DNA from: Stieleria marina
GTDB lineage: Bacteria; Planctomycetota; Planctomycetia; Pirellulales; Pirellulaceae
NCBI GenBank assembly: GCA_007741555.1
Contig: CP036526.1
Location: forward strand, 4,588,001-4,652,000
DNA length: 64,000 nucleotides
Direction of reading: 5' to 3'
The position numbers and the translations under genes are program-made. Every line of letters begins with the position of its first letter. Position 1 is the stretch's first letter. Below are positions 54,745-63,820 of this stretch, in pieces. The notes under the pieces were generated by a model. That model had not been told where the DNA came from. It saw only the letters and a program-made list of their open reading frames with translations, and did not search any database.

Positions 54745-55860
54745 CTAGTTCAACAAATCGATCACGCGCTGAATGTCAGCCGGCAACGGAGCTTCAAACG
54801 TCATGTCTTTGCCGCTTTGCGGATGACGGATCGTTAGCACCCGCGCGTGCAACGCTTGCCGCGACAACACCACTGCACCAGGGTTGTCTTTGATCCCAGG
54901 CTGCAACTGTTCTGCCGTGATCTGAGCGTGCCCGGCATACATTCGGTCGCAAATGATCGGCGCACCGATGTGACTCAAGTGGACGCGAATCTGATGCGTT
55001 CGCCCCGTCTTGGGCCGGACTCTGACCTGAGTGTATCGGCCGTGTCGCGAGATCACTTCGTAAAACGTCGATGCGGCTTTGCTGGTCGCGTGGCCTTCGC
55101 GAATCGCCTGCTTGTCGCGCTGATAAGGATGCCGGCCGATCGACGCTTCGACCACATCGCGGTCCCGGTCAATTGGTCCGTTCGTGATCGCGAAATACTC
55201 TTTGGCAACCGTCCGAGCGGCAAACTGTTCGCACAGACTCAAATGAACGGCGTTGGTTTTGGCGACCACAATCGCGCCGCTAGTGTCACGGTCGAGCCGA
55301 TGGACAATGCCTGGCCGGGTCGGTCCGCCGACGTCCGAAAGCGACTGGAATCGAAACGCCAGCGCGCTGGTCAGCGTTCCTTGCCAATTCCCTCGCGCTG
55401 GATGCACGACCATCCCTGGCGGTTTATTGACGACGACCAATCCGTCATCTTCGTACAACACATCCAGTGGAATGTTCTCGGGAATCGTGTCGTCACTGAC
55501 TGGCTCGGGCATCCGGAACCGAATCGATTGGCCCGCTTTTAACTTAAAGCTAGGACGAATAATCTTTCCGTCGACATGCGCTCCGTCAGCCTGGACCGCG
55601 TGGCGAATCTGGGTGCGACTAAAACCATCGCACGCCGAAGTCAAAAAGAGATCGATTCGCTGACCGCGAGCCGAATCGGGAACCACAAAATCGCGATACA
55701 CCGTTGGAATATCACGTTCGACCTGCTCATCAGCCGATTCACGATCGGCAGCCGAAGGCTCACTGGGTTCGTCAGAAATTGAATTGCGATTGATTGACGT
55801 AAACCAAGCGTCGGCTTGGCGAAATGAAAACAGCCCCCGCCGGCCAAATAAAAACAGCAC
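54745..55860 (-). CDS. RluD-type pseudouridine synthase
   Basis: The first 50 residues from the GTG at 55860 are not conserved, so the start is unsure. An S4 RNA-binding domain begins at DFVVPDSARGQRIDLFLTSA. The catalytic domain has VLYEDDGLVVVNKPPGMVVHPA, the active-site Asp in PGIVHRLDRDTSGAIVVAKT, and RPKTGRTHQIRVHLSHIGAPI. It modifies uridines of 23S rRNA (RluD at 1911, 1915, 1917 in E. coli); the RluC-like alternative cannot be excluded. Convergent with dcd. Confidence 0.93.
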   Translation of the reverse strand: MLFLFGRRGLFSFRQADAWFTSINRNSISDEPSEPSAADRESADEQVERDIPTVYRDFVVPDSARGQRIDLFLTSACDGFSRTQIRHAVQADGAHVDGKIIRPSFKLKAGQSIRFRMPEPVSDDTIPENIPLDVLYEDDGLVVVNKPPGMVVHPARGNWQGTLTSALAFRFQSLSDVGGPTRPGIVHRLDRDTSGAIVVAKTNAVHLSLCEQFAARTVAKEYFAITNGPIDRDRDVVEASIGRHPYQRDKQAIREGHATSKAASTFYEVISRHGRYTQVRVRPKTGRTHQIRVHLSHIGAPIICDRMYAGHAQITAEQLQPGIKDNPGAVVLSRQALHARVLTIRHPQSGKDMTFEAPLPADIQRVIDLLN

Positions 55861-56010
55861 CGGCGGCAGAGCATTGGCTCGACCGGGGAGTATAGCCGCA
55901 ATGCACTCGCACCGGTTACCAGCAGCAACCGGGCTCGACGGCCAGCGGCTGATTAGAGCGTTTCAGCCGATAGGTAATTTGAATCATTGCGGCGTGAGGC
56001 CGGCAAACGA

Positions 56011-56943
56011 CTACTCGTCGTCAGCAGCTTCGGTCTCTTCAGCAGTTGGCTTCTCGGTCGCTTCTTTGGCAGGCTCTGCCTTCTCTGCTGCGGGTTTGTC
56101 CTCGACTGCAGGCTTTTCCTCAGCAGCAGGCTTGTCTTCAGCTGCAGGCTTGTCCTCTGCTGCAGAATTCTCTTCAGCTGCGGGCTTGTCTTCAGCGGCC
56201 GCGGCGGGTGGCATTTCCAGACCCGACTTGCCCTCTAGCTCCATGACATCTCCGTCGCCTTCTTTGTCATCACCGGTACCAAGCGTCGGCAATTTCAAAT
56301 CCGGAATGCTCGGCAGTGAACTTCCCGAGGGAAGCTCGGGTGGCAACGATGGGTCGGCCGGAGTGAAGTCTTGCTCCTTGAACCAAGCGACGAAGTCTTT
56401 GGTGTCTGGGCTGGACAATTCTTCGATTCGCGAATTGGCTTTGGCAACCATCTGATCGGATTCTGCCATTTTAACGACATCACGATAGGATTCGATTGCT
56501 TTATCCAACTCGCCCAGCGATTCGGCCGTCATGGCCAATCCCAAGTAGGCTCGCGAGCGAAGCAATTCATCGTCGCTGCTGTTCAACGCATCGTTGAATG
56601 TATCGCGTGCTTGAGCGAGCATTGTTTCGCCATCGTCACGATTTTGATACAGCGATGCGATGCCGGATTCTAAATCATCGTTGGCGGAATACAGCAACGA
56701 CCAAGCAGCCGCGGGAGTATCCGGATATTTGTCTGCTACTTCGGGATCCATCATCAGCAGTTGCAATGTTGCGTCACTGCGGTCGCCCGAGACTTTGCTG
56801 TTGTATAGTCCCCAACCGATGGCGGCCGCGATGAGAGCGAACACGACCACTGCGATCAATTTGGTGTACGGCTCAACGGACGTGTTCAGCTTGCCCAGCC
56901 AACTCGCTAGTTCGTTTTCTTGAAACTCTGTTTGCTTATTCAT
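56011..56943 (-). CDS. YfgM-like TPR membrane protein with Ala/Glu/Lys/Pro repeat tail
   Basis: The ATG at 56943 (MNKQTEFQENELASWLGKL) precedes one membrane segment (LIAVVVFALIAAAIGWGLY). The outer part holds TPR-like helices (WSLLYSANDDLESGIASLYQ, AYLGLAMTAESLGELDKAIESYRDVVKMA). After SPDTKDFVAWFKEQDF comes a Pro-rich linker, then a low-complexity tail of AEDKPAAE units encoded by tandem DNA repeats (about 56085-56200). YfgM-like proteins work with the Sec/PpiD periplasmic chaperone network. The repeat tail is unlike E. coli YfgM. On the opposite strand the same repeat gives a false frame. Confidence 0.8.
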   Translation of the reverse strand: MNKQTEFQENELASWLGKLNTSVEPYTKLIAVVVFALIAAAIGWGLYNSKVSGDRSDATLQLLMMDPEVADKYPDTPAAAWSLLYSANDDLESGIASLYQNRDDGETMLAQARDTFNDALNSSDDELLRSRAYLGLAMTAESLGELDKAIESYRDVVKMAESDQMVAKANSRIEELSSPDTKDFVAWFKEQDFTPADPSLPPELPSGSSLPSIPDLKLPTLGTGDDKEGDGDVMELEGKSGLEMPPAAAAEDKPAAEENSAAEDKPAAEDKPAAEEKPAVEDKPAAEKAEPAKEATEKPTAEETEAADDE

Positions 56944-57317
56944 CGCAGAACTGATCGGAATGTTGGGAGCTAGAGTGATTGGCTGAATGGATCGCTGGCG
57001 TCCGCTGCACTCGCAGTCCGGTTCGCACCACAAGGCGCTCCGAATCGAGTCCAGGGGACGTCAATCGTAGACGTTGTCGCGTACGCCCGGGGCGGTACAG
57101 GACGTCTACCAAGCACGGGAGTATAGAAATCACGTGTTCTAAGCGTCAATAGATGCGTGGCGCCGGAATGTCTCCCGCATCCGCCCTTAACACCAAGCTC
57201 GACTCCGCCGCGACCGATTGGTTGCGGCGCGCAGGCCGGGTTCAGCAAACGAGCCCAAAATCGAACCCGACTTGGCAGGAAAACCTCGCCCCGAATCTCG
57301 ATCGACGCCTGCTTTAC

Positions 57318-57348
57318 GGGTCGTTTGGGTGATAACGACCCAAACGAC
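57318..57348. other. Overlapping inverted repeats upstream of ftsK
   Basis: GTCGTTTGGGT (57320-57330) and ACCCAAACGAC (57338-57348) pair over 11 bases with a 7-base loop. GGGTCGTT (57318-57325) and AACGACCC (57334-57341) form a second, competing 8-bp pairing in the same segment. The site lies about 220 bases before ftsK. It could be a regulator site or switchable hairpin. The rest of 57034-57570 shows no gene. Confidence 0.5.
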
Positions 57349-57570
57349 ACGGCAGTCCACTCGTGCTGCCCCGGTCGCAACGGTCGCGATCGATTGCGTC
57401 ATTTTCGACCTTCCAAGCGTCGATACCGATTGATGACTCGTGCCTCGGGCGGATTTTTGCCTGCGCGATTTGGCTAGGCGTCCCTTTGACGGCCTGTCTT
57501 TTCAAAATTTCGAGTCACGGCACACCAAAGGCCCCCAGAGTGCCGGAACCTCCCCTGTTAATGGCTTGTC

Positions 57571-60393
57571 ATGTCCAGCGAAATCGCCGACTTTGAAACG
57601 ATCGAACGCCAACCGGACTTCGTCCGCGACGTGTCGGCGATCATTCTGGTCGCGATCACGTTGATGACGACGGTCTCGGTCGTGACTCGCAATCCGGCCG
57701 ATCCGGTCGAAAGCCCGGTCTGGCCGATCAGTGCGTTTTACACTCCTGACCAAGTCGTCTATCCCGCCAGCGAAACGATCACCAATGGCTGCGGCTACTG
57801 GGGAGCCCTGCTTTCGTCGGCCTTGTTCGATGCGTTTGGAATGTCGACCGCACTGCTGATCGCCGCTGGTGGCGGAATCGCGACGGCATTGCTGATCCGC
57901 GGACAGATCAATGCTCCTGTCCTGCGGTCATTGGGCGGCACGATTGTCGTCTTGGCATTTTCAACTGCATCCGGCATGTTCCCCGCTGCCATCGAAGGGA
58001 TGCCCGTGGTCGGCGCCGGCGGATACTTGGGCGCAATGTCGTCGACGTTCTTGCTGGACCATTTTGCGCCCGTCGGCGCGTGGATCTTGACCGCCATGAC
58101 CATGACGGTGGGCCTGCTTTTGACGACCGACTACGCGATGCTGTACGCCGGACGCAAACTGTTTGCCGGCAGCGCTCGTGTCACCCGAGGAAGCCTGCAA
58201 CGGGCCGGGCTGTCGCTTCCGGGTGCATCACGTCGCCGACGCCAGCCCTTTACTGATTTGGAAGAACCAATCCAAATCGACGGCGACGCGATCGAAACAG
58301 ACGACGCAGCGCAAGATGAGAACGAACTGGACGAAGAATTTGTGCCCAGCGAGCCCAAAATCAGTTTCCGCAAACCAAAACGTTCCAAGCTAGTTAGCTT
58401 GGCCGCTGCCGGTGCTGCGGGCGTTGCTGCTGCGACGGGTCTGGCCAGCGGAACGGCGGAGGACGAAGAAGACGGCGAGTATGAGACCGAAGAAGAATAC
58501 GAAGACGGCGAAGAAGATGAAGAGCCGGATGCCGTCGTTCGCGAGATCGAAGTCGACGACGAAGTGATTTCCGTACGCGGCGACGAAGCCCACGACGAAA
58601 CGCCCCAGCCCAAGATCCGATTGCCTCGTAAGAACCGCAAAAAAGAACAGCAACTGGACGAACGACAGCAACTGTTTGCCAGCTTGAAAGACAGCGCGCC
58701 GATGGGTGTCGAAGATTACCATTTGCCCAACATCGAATTGCTGGAAGCCAGCGACGACATCAGCTACGACGATCAGCTGGTCGAAGTCCGTCGCAAGGCG
58801 CGGATTCTGGAAGCGACGTTCAAGGATTTTGGTTTCAACATTCGCGTCGTCGAAATCGAAACCGGCCCCGTGATCGCACAGTACGAGATCGAACTGGAAG
58901 CCGGCCTGCGGCTCAGTAAGATCACGGGACTGTCCGAAGACATTGCGATCGCCTTGCGTGTCCCGAGTGTCCGCATCGTAGCGCCAATTCCCGGCAAGAA
59001 CACCGTCGGAATCGAAATCCCCAACGAGACTCGTCAGGTCGTACGACTGCGTGATGTGATCGAAGAATCGGATACTAAAACGGCCAAGATGAACATTCCT
59101 GTGTTCCTGGGCAAAGACGTTTCGGGCAACCCGATGGTCGTCGACTTGGCGAAGATGCCGCACCTCCTGATCGCGGGTCGAACCGGTACGGGTAAGAGTG
59201 TCTGTCTCAACGCGATCATCAGTTCGATCTTGATGTGCTGCCGTCCCGACGAAGTTCGCATGTTGATGATTGACCCCAAAATGGTCGAACTGAGCGGCTA
59301 TGGGCGACTGCCGCACTTGATGCACCCCGTCATCGTGGACATGAAAAAGGCCGAAGCGATTCTTGCGTGGGCTGTCGAAAAGATGGAAGAACGCTATTCG
59401 CTGCTGGCCAAAGTCGGCGTGCGTCACATCAATAGTTTCAACGCACTCGGTCGCGAAGAAATCCTAAAACGGATGGAGATCGAACCCGAAGACGATCCCA
59501 AGGATGTGCCGGACAAGCTTCCGTTCATCGTGATCATCGCCGACGAAATGGCGGACTTGATGATGACGGCTGGCAAAGATGTGGAGCAGCACATCATTCG
59601 TATCGCACAAAAAAGTCGTGCGGTCGGCATTCACTTGATCTTGGCGACGCAAAAACCAACGGTCGATGTCATCACCGGTCTGATCAAGAGTAACTTGCCC
59701 GCGCGTTTGAGTTTCCAAGTCGCAAGTAAGACGGACAGCCGCGTTGTGTTGGATGAAAACGGTGCCGACAAACTCCTCGGCAACGGTGACATGTTGTTTC
59801 TGTGGCCAGGAACCAGCACGCTGATTCGTGGGCAGGGAACGTATTTGTCTGACGATGAAATCGACACCGTGTGCGCTCACTGCAGTCTTAGCGAACAGAA
59901 TTTCGTCGGTGAATTGATGAACTTGAAGGTCGCCGAAGAAGGCGGAGATGAACCTTCGATGGAAAACATCAAGAGCCGAGACGAACTGTACGACAGCGCG
60001 ATCGAAGTCGTTATTCGTGAAGGCCGCGGATCCTGCTCCCTGCTGCAGCGTTGCCTTGGGATTGGTTATGGTCGCGCGGCAAAGCTGATCGACTTCATGG
60101 CCGAAGACAAAATCGTCGGCGACTACAACGGCAGCAAAGCCCGTGAAGTGCTGATGACGATGCCCCAGTGGCAAGCACTGCAGGGGCTGGATGTCGAGGA
60201 CGACGAAGAGGAAGACGAGGAAGAGCAAGACGCCGTCGCCGAAGCGGAGGAGGAAGAGTACGAAGACGACGAGTCGTACGAAGAGGTCGAAGAAGAAGAG
60301 GAGGAAGCCGGCGAAGAAGAGTATGAGGACGAAGAAGAAGAGGAAGAGTATGAAGAATACGAGGAAGAAGAGTACGAAGACGAAACGGCCTGA
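57571..60393 (+). CDS. ftsK: DNA translocase FtsK/SpoIIIE with acidic tail
   Basis: 940 residues. Four N-terminal spans (from VSAIILVAITLMTTVSVV to TAMTMTVGLLLTTDYAM) are followed by an acidic linker (about 230-340). The alpha domain begins near FKDFGFNIRVVEIETGPVIAQYE. The motor has Walker A LIAGRTGTGKSVC (about 536-543) and Walker B FIVIIADEMADLMM. The gamma winged-helix domain (about 805-873) has GSCSLLQRCLGIGYGRAAKLIDFM, which in FtsK reads KOPS. It pumps chromosome ends at division. After it, 65 residues consist almost only of Glu, Asp, Tyr and Ser, a tail not present in E. coli FtsK. Planctomycetes lack FtsZ in most cases, so the division role may differ. Confidence 0.95.
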   Translation: MSSEIADFETIERQPDFVRDVSAIILVAITLMTTVSVVTRNPADPVESPVWPISAFYTPDQVVYPASETITNGCGYWGALLSSALFDAFGMSTALLIAAGGGIATALLIRGQINAPVLRSLGGTIVVLAFSTASGMFPAAIEGMPVVGAGGYLGAMSSTFLLDHFAPVGAWILTAMTMTVGLLLTTDYAMLYAGRKLFAGSARVTRGSLQRAGLSLPGASRRRRQPFTDLEEPIQIDGDAIETDDAAQDENELDEEFVPSEPKISFRKPKRSKLVSLAAAGAAGVAAATGLASGTAEDEEDGEYETEEEYEDGEEDEEPDAVVREIEVDDEVISVRGDEAHDETPQPKIRLPRKNRKKEQQLDERQQLFASLKDSAPMGVEDYHLPNIELLEASDDISYDDQLVEVRRKARILEATFKDFGFNIRVVEIETGPVIAQYEIELEAGLRLSKITGLSEDIAIALRVPSVRIVAPIPGKNTVGIEIPNETRQVVRLRDVIEESDTKTAKMNIPVFLGKDVSGNPMVVDLAKMPHLLIAGRTGTGKSVCLNAIISSILMCCRPDEVRMLMIDPKMVELSGYGRLPHLMHPVIVDMKKAEAILAWAVEKMEERYSLLAKVGVRHINSFNALGREEILKRMEIEPEDDPKDVPDKLPFIVIIADEMADLMMTAGKDVEQHIIRIAQKSRAVGIHLILATQKPTVDVITGLIKSNLPARLSFQVASKTDSRVVLDENGADKLLGNGDMLFLWPGTSTLIRGQGTYLSDDEIDTVCAHCSLSEQNFVGELMNLKVAEEGGDEPSMENIKSRDELYDSAIEVVIREGRGSCSLLQRCLGIGYGRAAKLIDFMAEDKIVGDYNGSKAREVLMTMPQWQALQGLDVEDDEEEDEEEQDAVAEAEEEEYEDDESYEEVEEEEEEAGEEEYEDEEEEEEYEEYEEEEYEDETA

Positions 60394-60563
60394 TTCTTTG
60401 CCAATGGCTCGACAGGCGGGCTGCCCAAAGTCTTGACCAGCCCGCATACTACTTTCGTCTCGGTAGTCCAAAATCGGATCTCCGCAGCAATCTTCTCGAA
60501 CGACCTCCCCCCGGCAAGCGGCCTTCAATCAGCACCGGTCAACTTGGACCAGACGCCACTTCA

Positions 60564-61277
60564 ATGCCATTCCTTTCTCCGCTTCCGCAAAACCGATCCG
60601 CTGAATTGATGGATCAGCCGGATTTGCCCGAAGCCGATCATCGGCTGGCGTTGCGTGGGCTGGCAAGAATCAATCGATTCACTGGCGTCGCCAAGAAGAT
60701 GTTTGCTTGGATCCGAACGTTGGCCAACGAGCAACCCAATCGCACGCTGCGACTGTTGGATGTGGCGTCAGGCAGCGGCGACTTGCCGATCGAATGGGCG
60801 GTGTTGGCGGCCCGCGAAGGCCTGTCGATCGACATCACCACGTTGGACATCAGTGCCGTCGCCGCGCAGACGCAGCAGCGAAACGCCGAACAAGCCGGCG
60901 TCAACATCACGCCCCTGCGAGCCGACTGCCTGAATTCAGCTTTGCCCAGCGGATACGACCTGTTGACCAATTCGTTGTTCATGCATCACTTGGATCGCCC
61001 GGATGTGATTAAGCTGATTGGATCGATGCACGCCGCGGCCAATCAGCAAGTGTTGATCTGCGACTTGGATCGATCGCGAACTAATTTGGCACTGGTATCC
61101 GTCGGAGCCCATTTGCTGTCGCGTTCGCCGGTCGTCCACACGGATGCAAAACTGAGCGTTCACGGGGCCTACACGGCCGACGAGTTCCGCGACTGTTGCA
61201 GGCAAGCGATTCCGATACCGGTTTCGGTGCGAAAAGTGTTTCCCTGCCGATTTATTTCCACATGGAGAACTTCGTGA
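60564..61277 (+). CDS. Class I SAM-dependent methyltransferase (type III PKS cluster)
   Basis: 237 residues starting at ATG 60564. Motif I is RLLDVASGSGDLPIEWAVLA, followed by DITTLDISAVAAQTQQRN (motif II), PLRADCLNSALPSGYDLLTNSLFMHHL (motif III) and ICDLDRSRTNLALV. It belongs to the UbiE/small-molecule group. Its last 16 bases overlap the start of the FAD oxidoreductase gene (61262), so they are coupled. With the polyketide synthase downstream it likely O- or C-methylates the ring product. The N-terminal MDQPDLPEADHRLALRGLARIN motif is typical of planctomycete cluster enzymes. Confidence 0.88.
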   Translation: MPFLSPLPQNRSAELMDQPDLPEADHRLALRGLARINRFTGVAKKMFAWIRTLANEQPNRTLRLLDVASGSGDLPIEWAVLAAREGLSIDITTLDISAVAAQTQQRNAEQAGVNITPLRADCLNSALPSGYDLLTNSLFMHHLDRPDVIKLIGSMHAAANQQVLICDLDRSRTNLALVSVGAHLLSRSPVVHTDAKLSVHGAYTADEFRDCCRQAIPIPVSVRKVFPCRFISTWRTS

Positions 61278-62428
61278 CCCAAGTTCACGATTCAAAAGTT
61301 CTGGTGATCGGTGCCGGCGTGGCAGGCGCCAGTTGTGCATTGATGCTGGCGCGTGTGGGTGTCGCTGTCGATCTGGTGGAACAACGACAATTTCCGCGTG
61401 CCAAAGTATGCGGTTGCTGCATCGGCCCGGCCGGACTTGAAATGCTTGATCGTCTTTCGCTTCGACAAGCAGCGATCGCCGAGTCCCAGAAAACAACTCG
61501 TTGGCTTGGTTCGTTTAACGGCCGACAAGTTGACATGCCGATTCCGGACGGCATCGCGATCTCACGCAAAACACTGGACCCGATGATTGTCTCCGCCGCA
61601 GAAACGGCGGGCGCGAATGTGACAATGCAGTGCACCGCTGAATTGCAGTTCAGCAAATTGCAGTCCGACGATCTTCCTTCCGCCGACGACAAATTGGTGG
61701 ATGTCACTTTGAAGACAAACGCATCGAATGAAAATCGAACATACAGCGCCGTCGTCGTCGCTGCAGGCCTGTCTGCAAACCGGTTAGACAAATGGTTGCC
61801 GTGGCAGCAAGTTCCCCACGGTCCGTTTGGAGTTTCGCTGACGGTCGCGAATCAGCCCGACACGACCGTCCTGCCCGGAGTGATTTACATGGCCTGCGAC
61901 GACGATGGGTACGTCGGCCTGGTTCGGCTGAACGAATCGGAACTGGACGTGGCTGCTGCGCTGTGCAGTGGATCCGCCGCCAGCAAACGCGGAACGCCGC
62001 TGCAGCGAATCCAACGCATTGTCGACCGAAGCTGTTTCGAGGGCATCGATTTGCAAACCTCATCACCAATGATGACTACACCGATGCTGCGAAGAAAACG
62101 ATTGGCAGGCAAAGGCCGCATCATCGCGATTGGTGACGCGGCGGGCTATGTCGAACCGTTTACCGGCGAAGGAATGACGTGGGCCATGCAAAGCGGTGTC
62201 GACGCAGCAAAGCTGATTGCCCACGTGATTGACCAGCGGGACGAATGGTGTTCATTGGGCGCGAAGTGGACGGTCGCAATCGACCAGCAACTCCAACACA
62301 AAAAACGATTGTGCCGTTTGGTCACCAACGCCTGCCGCAGCCACCTGATGCGCGAAGCCGCCGGCATCACACTCGCTCGCTTTCCTTCGCTCGCCACCCC
62401 ACTGCTTTCCAGCATCAACCGAATTTAG
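61262..62428 (+). CDS. FAD-dependent oxidoreductase (geranylgeranyl-reductase/monooxygenase type; type III PKS cluster)
   Basis: The ATG at 61262 (MENFVTQVHDSKVLVIGAG) was chosen; the open frame begins at 61196 within the methyltransferase gene. The FAD-binding motif is KVLVIGAGVAGASCALMLAR, with VEQRQFPRAKVCGCCIGPAG, a Cys-rich segment common in geranylgeranyl reductase-like proteins. The second FAD motif is GRIIAIGDAAGYVEPFTGEGMTWAM. It likely hydroxylates or oxidises/reduces the polyketide product in the same cluster. About 388 residues, normal for the family. Confidence 0.88.
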   Translation: MENFVTQVHDSKVLVIGAGVAGASCALMLARVGVAVDLVEQRQFPRAKVCGCCIGPAGLEMLDRLSLRQAAIAESQKTTRWLGSFNGRQVDMPIPDGIAISRKTLDPMIVSAAETAGANVTMQCTAELQFSKLQSDDLPSADDKLVDVTLKTNASNENRTYSAVVVAAGLSANRLDKWLPWQQVPHGPFGVSLTVANQPDTTVLPGVIYMACDDDGYVGLVRLNESELDVAAALCSGSAASKRGTPLQRIQRIVDRSCFEGIDLQTSSPMMTTPMLRRKRLAGKGRIIAIGDAAGYVEPFTGEGMTWAMQSGVDAAKLIAHVIDQRDEWCSLGAKWTVAIDQQLQHKKRLCRLVTNACRSHLMREAAGITLARFPSLATPLLSSINRI

Positions 62429-62538
62429 TTTTCGATTCTATTACTTGCCGATTCACTTGGCTCCCACAGCGATCATCGCCGAATCAGTTGCTTTCCGTTT
62501 TCTAAAGAACCTTCTCACACCCCAAGAATCCTTTTCGG

Positions 62539-63636
62539 ATGACCGTCTTTATCAACGGAATTGGCACCCACACGCCGCGCGGTTCGATTCTTCAATCCGA
62601 CGCTGGAAAACTAGCCGAGCGGTACTGCTGCCCGACGCCGGAGCAATCGCGACTGCTGCCCGTTTTATATCGACGCACACGAGTGCGCCGCCGACATAGT
62701 GTTTTACTGGATGGCGACTTTTCATGGGACAATGTGCCAAGTCTCTATCACCAAAGCGTGGACGAAAACGACCGCGGACCGACCACGCAAACGCGCATGG
62801 CTATTTACCGGGACACCGCCGCTATCCTGGGAGCCACCGCCTGTGTTCAAGCGATCGAGCAAAGTTCGTTTGCGGCGGACACGATCACCCACTTGATCAC
62901 GACGTCGTGCACCGGTTTCTACGCCCCCGGATTTGACATCGAATTGGTCGCCCAGCTCGGGCTGTCGCCAGACGTGTCGCGGAACCACCTTGGTTTTATG
63001 GGTTGCCACGCTGCGATGAACGCGATGCGAATGGCTCAGGGATACGTACTTGCCGATCCGTCGTGCCGGGTGCTGATATGCGCTGTCGAAACTTGCACCC
63101 TGCATCATCAATACGGATGGGATCCGCAGAGCATCGTCGCCAACGCTTTGTTTGCCGACGGCGCTGCAGCCTTGATTGTTTCCGCCGAACCGCCCACCGA
63201 TCCAGCGGACGGATTGCATCATGTCGCGTCGCGTTCTTTTATCGTCCCGGATACCACTGACGCGATGTCCTGGCAGATTGGTGACCACGGATACCGCATG
63301 ACGCTGGAGTCGACCGTGCCGGAGACGATCCGAAAACAGCTGGGACCTTGGATGTCGGAATTTCTGGACCAGCACGGGCTCAGCCAATCGGACATCGGCG
63401 GCTGGCTGGTGCATCCCGGCGGCCCACGAATTCTGGATGCAACGTCCGAAGCACTCGGCTTGCCCGACGATGCCTTGGCCGAATCAATGTCGGTGCTGGA
63501 AAACTACGGCAACATGTCTTCGCCCACCGTGCTGTTCGTACTGCAACAAGCACTCAAAGCAAAGCGACCGGGCCCTTACGTGATGCTAGGGTTCGGCCCG
63601 GGCTTAACGATCGAAGCGGCCTTGTTGAATCAGTAG
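62539..63636 (+). CDS. Type III polyketide synthase
   Basis: 365 residues, chalcone/stilbene synthase fold. The catalytic triad is visible: Cys124 in LITTSCTGFYAPG, His292 in GGWLVHPGGPRIL and Asn325 in ENYGNMSSPT. The final GFGPGLTIEAALL matches the conserved GPGLTVE loop. The enzyme extends an acyl-CoA (probably fatty) starter with malonyl-CoA and cyclises it, giving alkylresorcinols, alkylpyrones or related phenolic lipids. It is the third gene of the cluster with a methyltransferase and an FAD oxidoreductase. From memory, such planctomycete clusters have been linked to alkylresorcinol formation. The product cannot be read from sequence. Confidence 0.95.
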   Translation: MTVFINGIGTHTPRGSILQSDAGKLAERYCCPTPEQSRLLPVLYRRTRVRRRHSVLLDGDFSWDNVPSLYHQSVDENDRGPTTQTRMAIYRDTAAILGATACVQAIEQSSFAADTITHLITTSCTGFYAPGFDIELVAQLGLSPDVSRNHLGFMGCHAAMNAMRMAQGYVLADPSCRVLICAVETCTLHHQYGWDPQSIVANALFADGAAALIVSAEPPTDPADGLHHVASRSFIVPDTTDAMSWQIGDHGYRMTLESTVPETIRKQLGPWMSEFLDQHGLSQSDIGGWLVHPGGPRILDATSEALGLPDDALAESMSVLENYGNMSSPTVLFVLQQALKAKRPGPYVMLGFGPGLTIEAALLNQ

Positions 63637-63820
63637 TCTGGTCGCACGCAGAAGACACGCCTAAGAATCGCTTGCGGTACTCCATCCGACTGAACGCAGG
63701 GCATTTGCACCAGTTAAATCTCCCGTCCGGCTCTCACCGCGATTTGACTTGTCGGTTGCGAGAGATGACACTTTTTGGCGAAAGCCCCTTCAAAGCTCCC
63801 TGCCAACGCCAGGCATCTGA

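Noticed and set aside
55784-56455. Plus-strand frame with SAAGLSSAAG repeats
   Set aside because: It is the antisense reading of the AEDKPAAE-coding repeats of the TPR protein.
59464-60528. 354-codon minus-strand frame rich in Phe/Val/Leu opposite the end of ftsK
   Set aside because: It is the mirror image of the acidic GAA/GAG tract and of the ftsK motor; ftsK motifs are complete on the plus strand.
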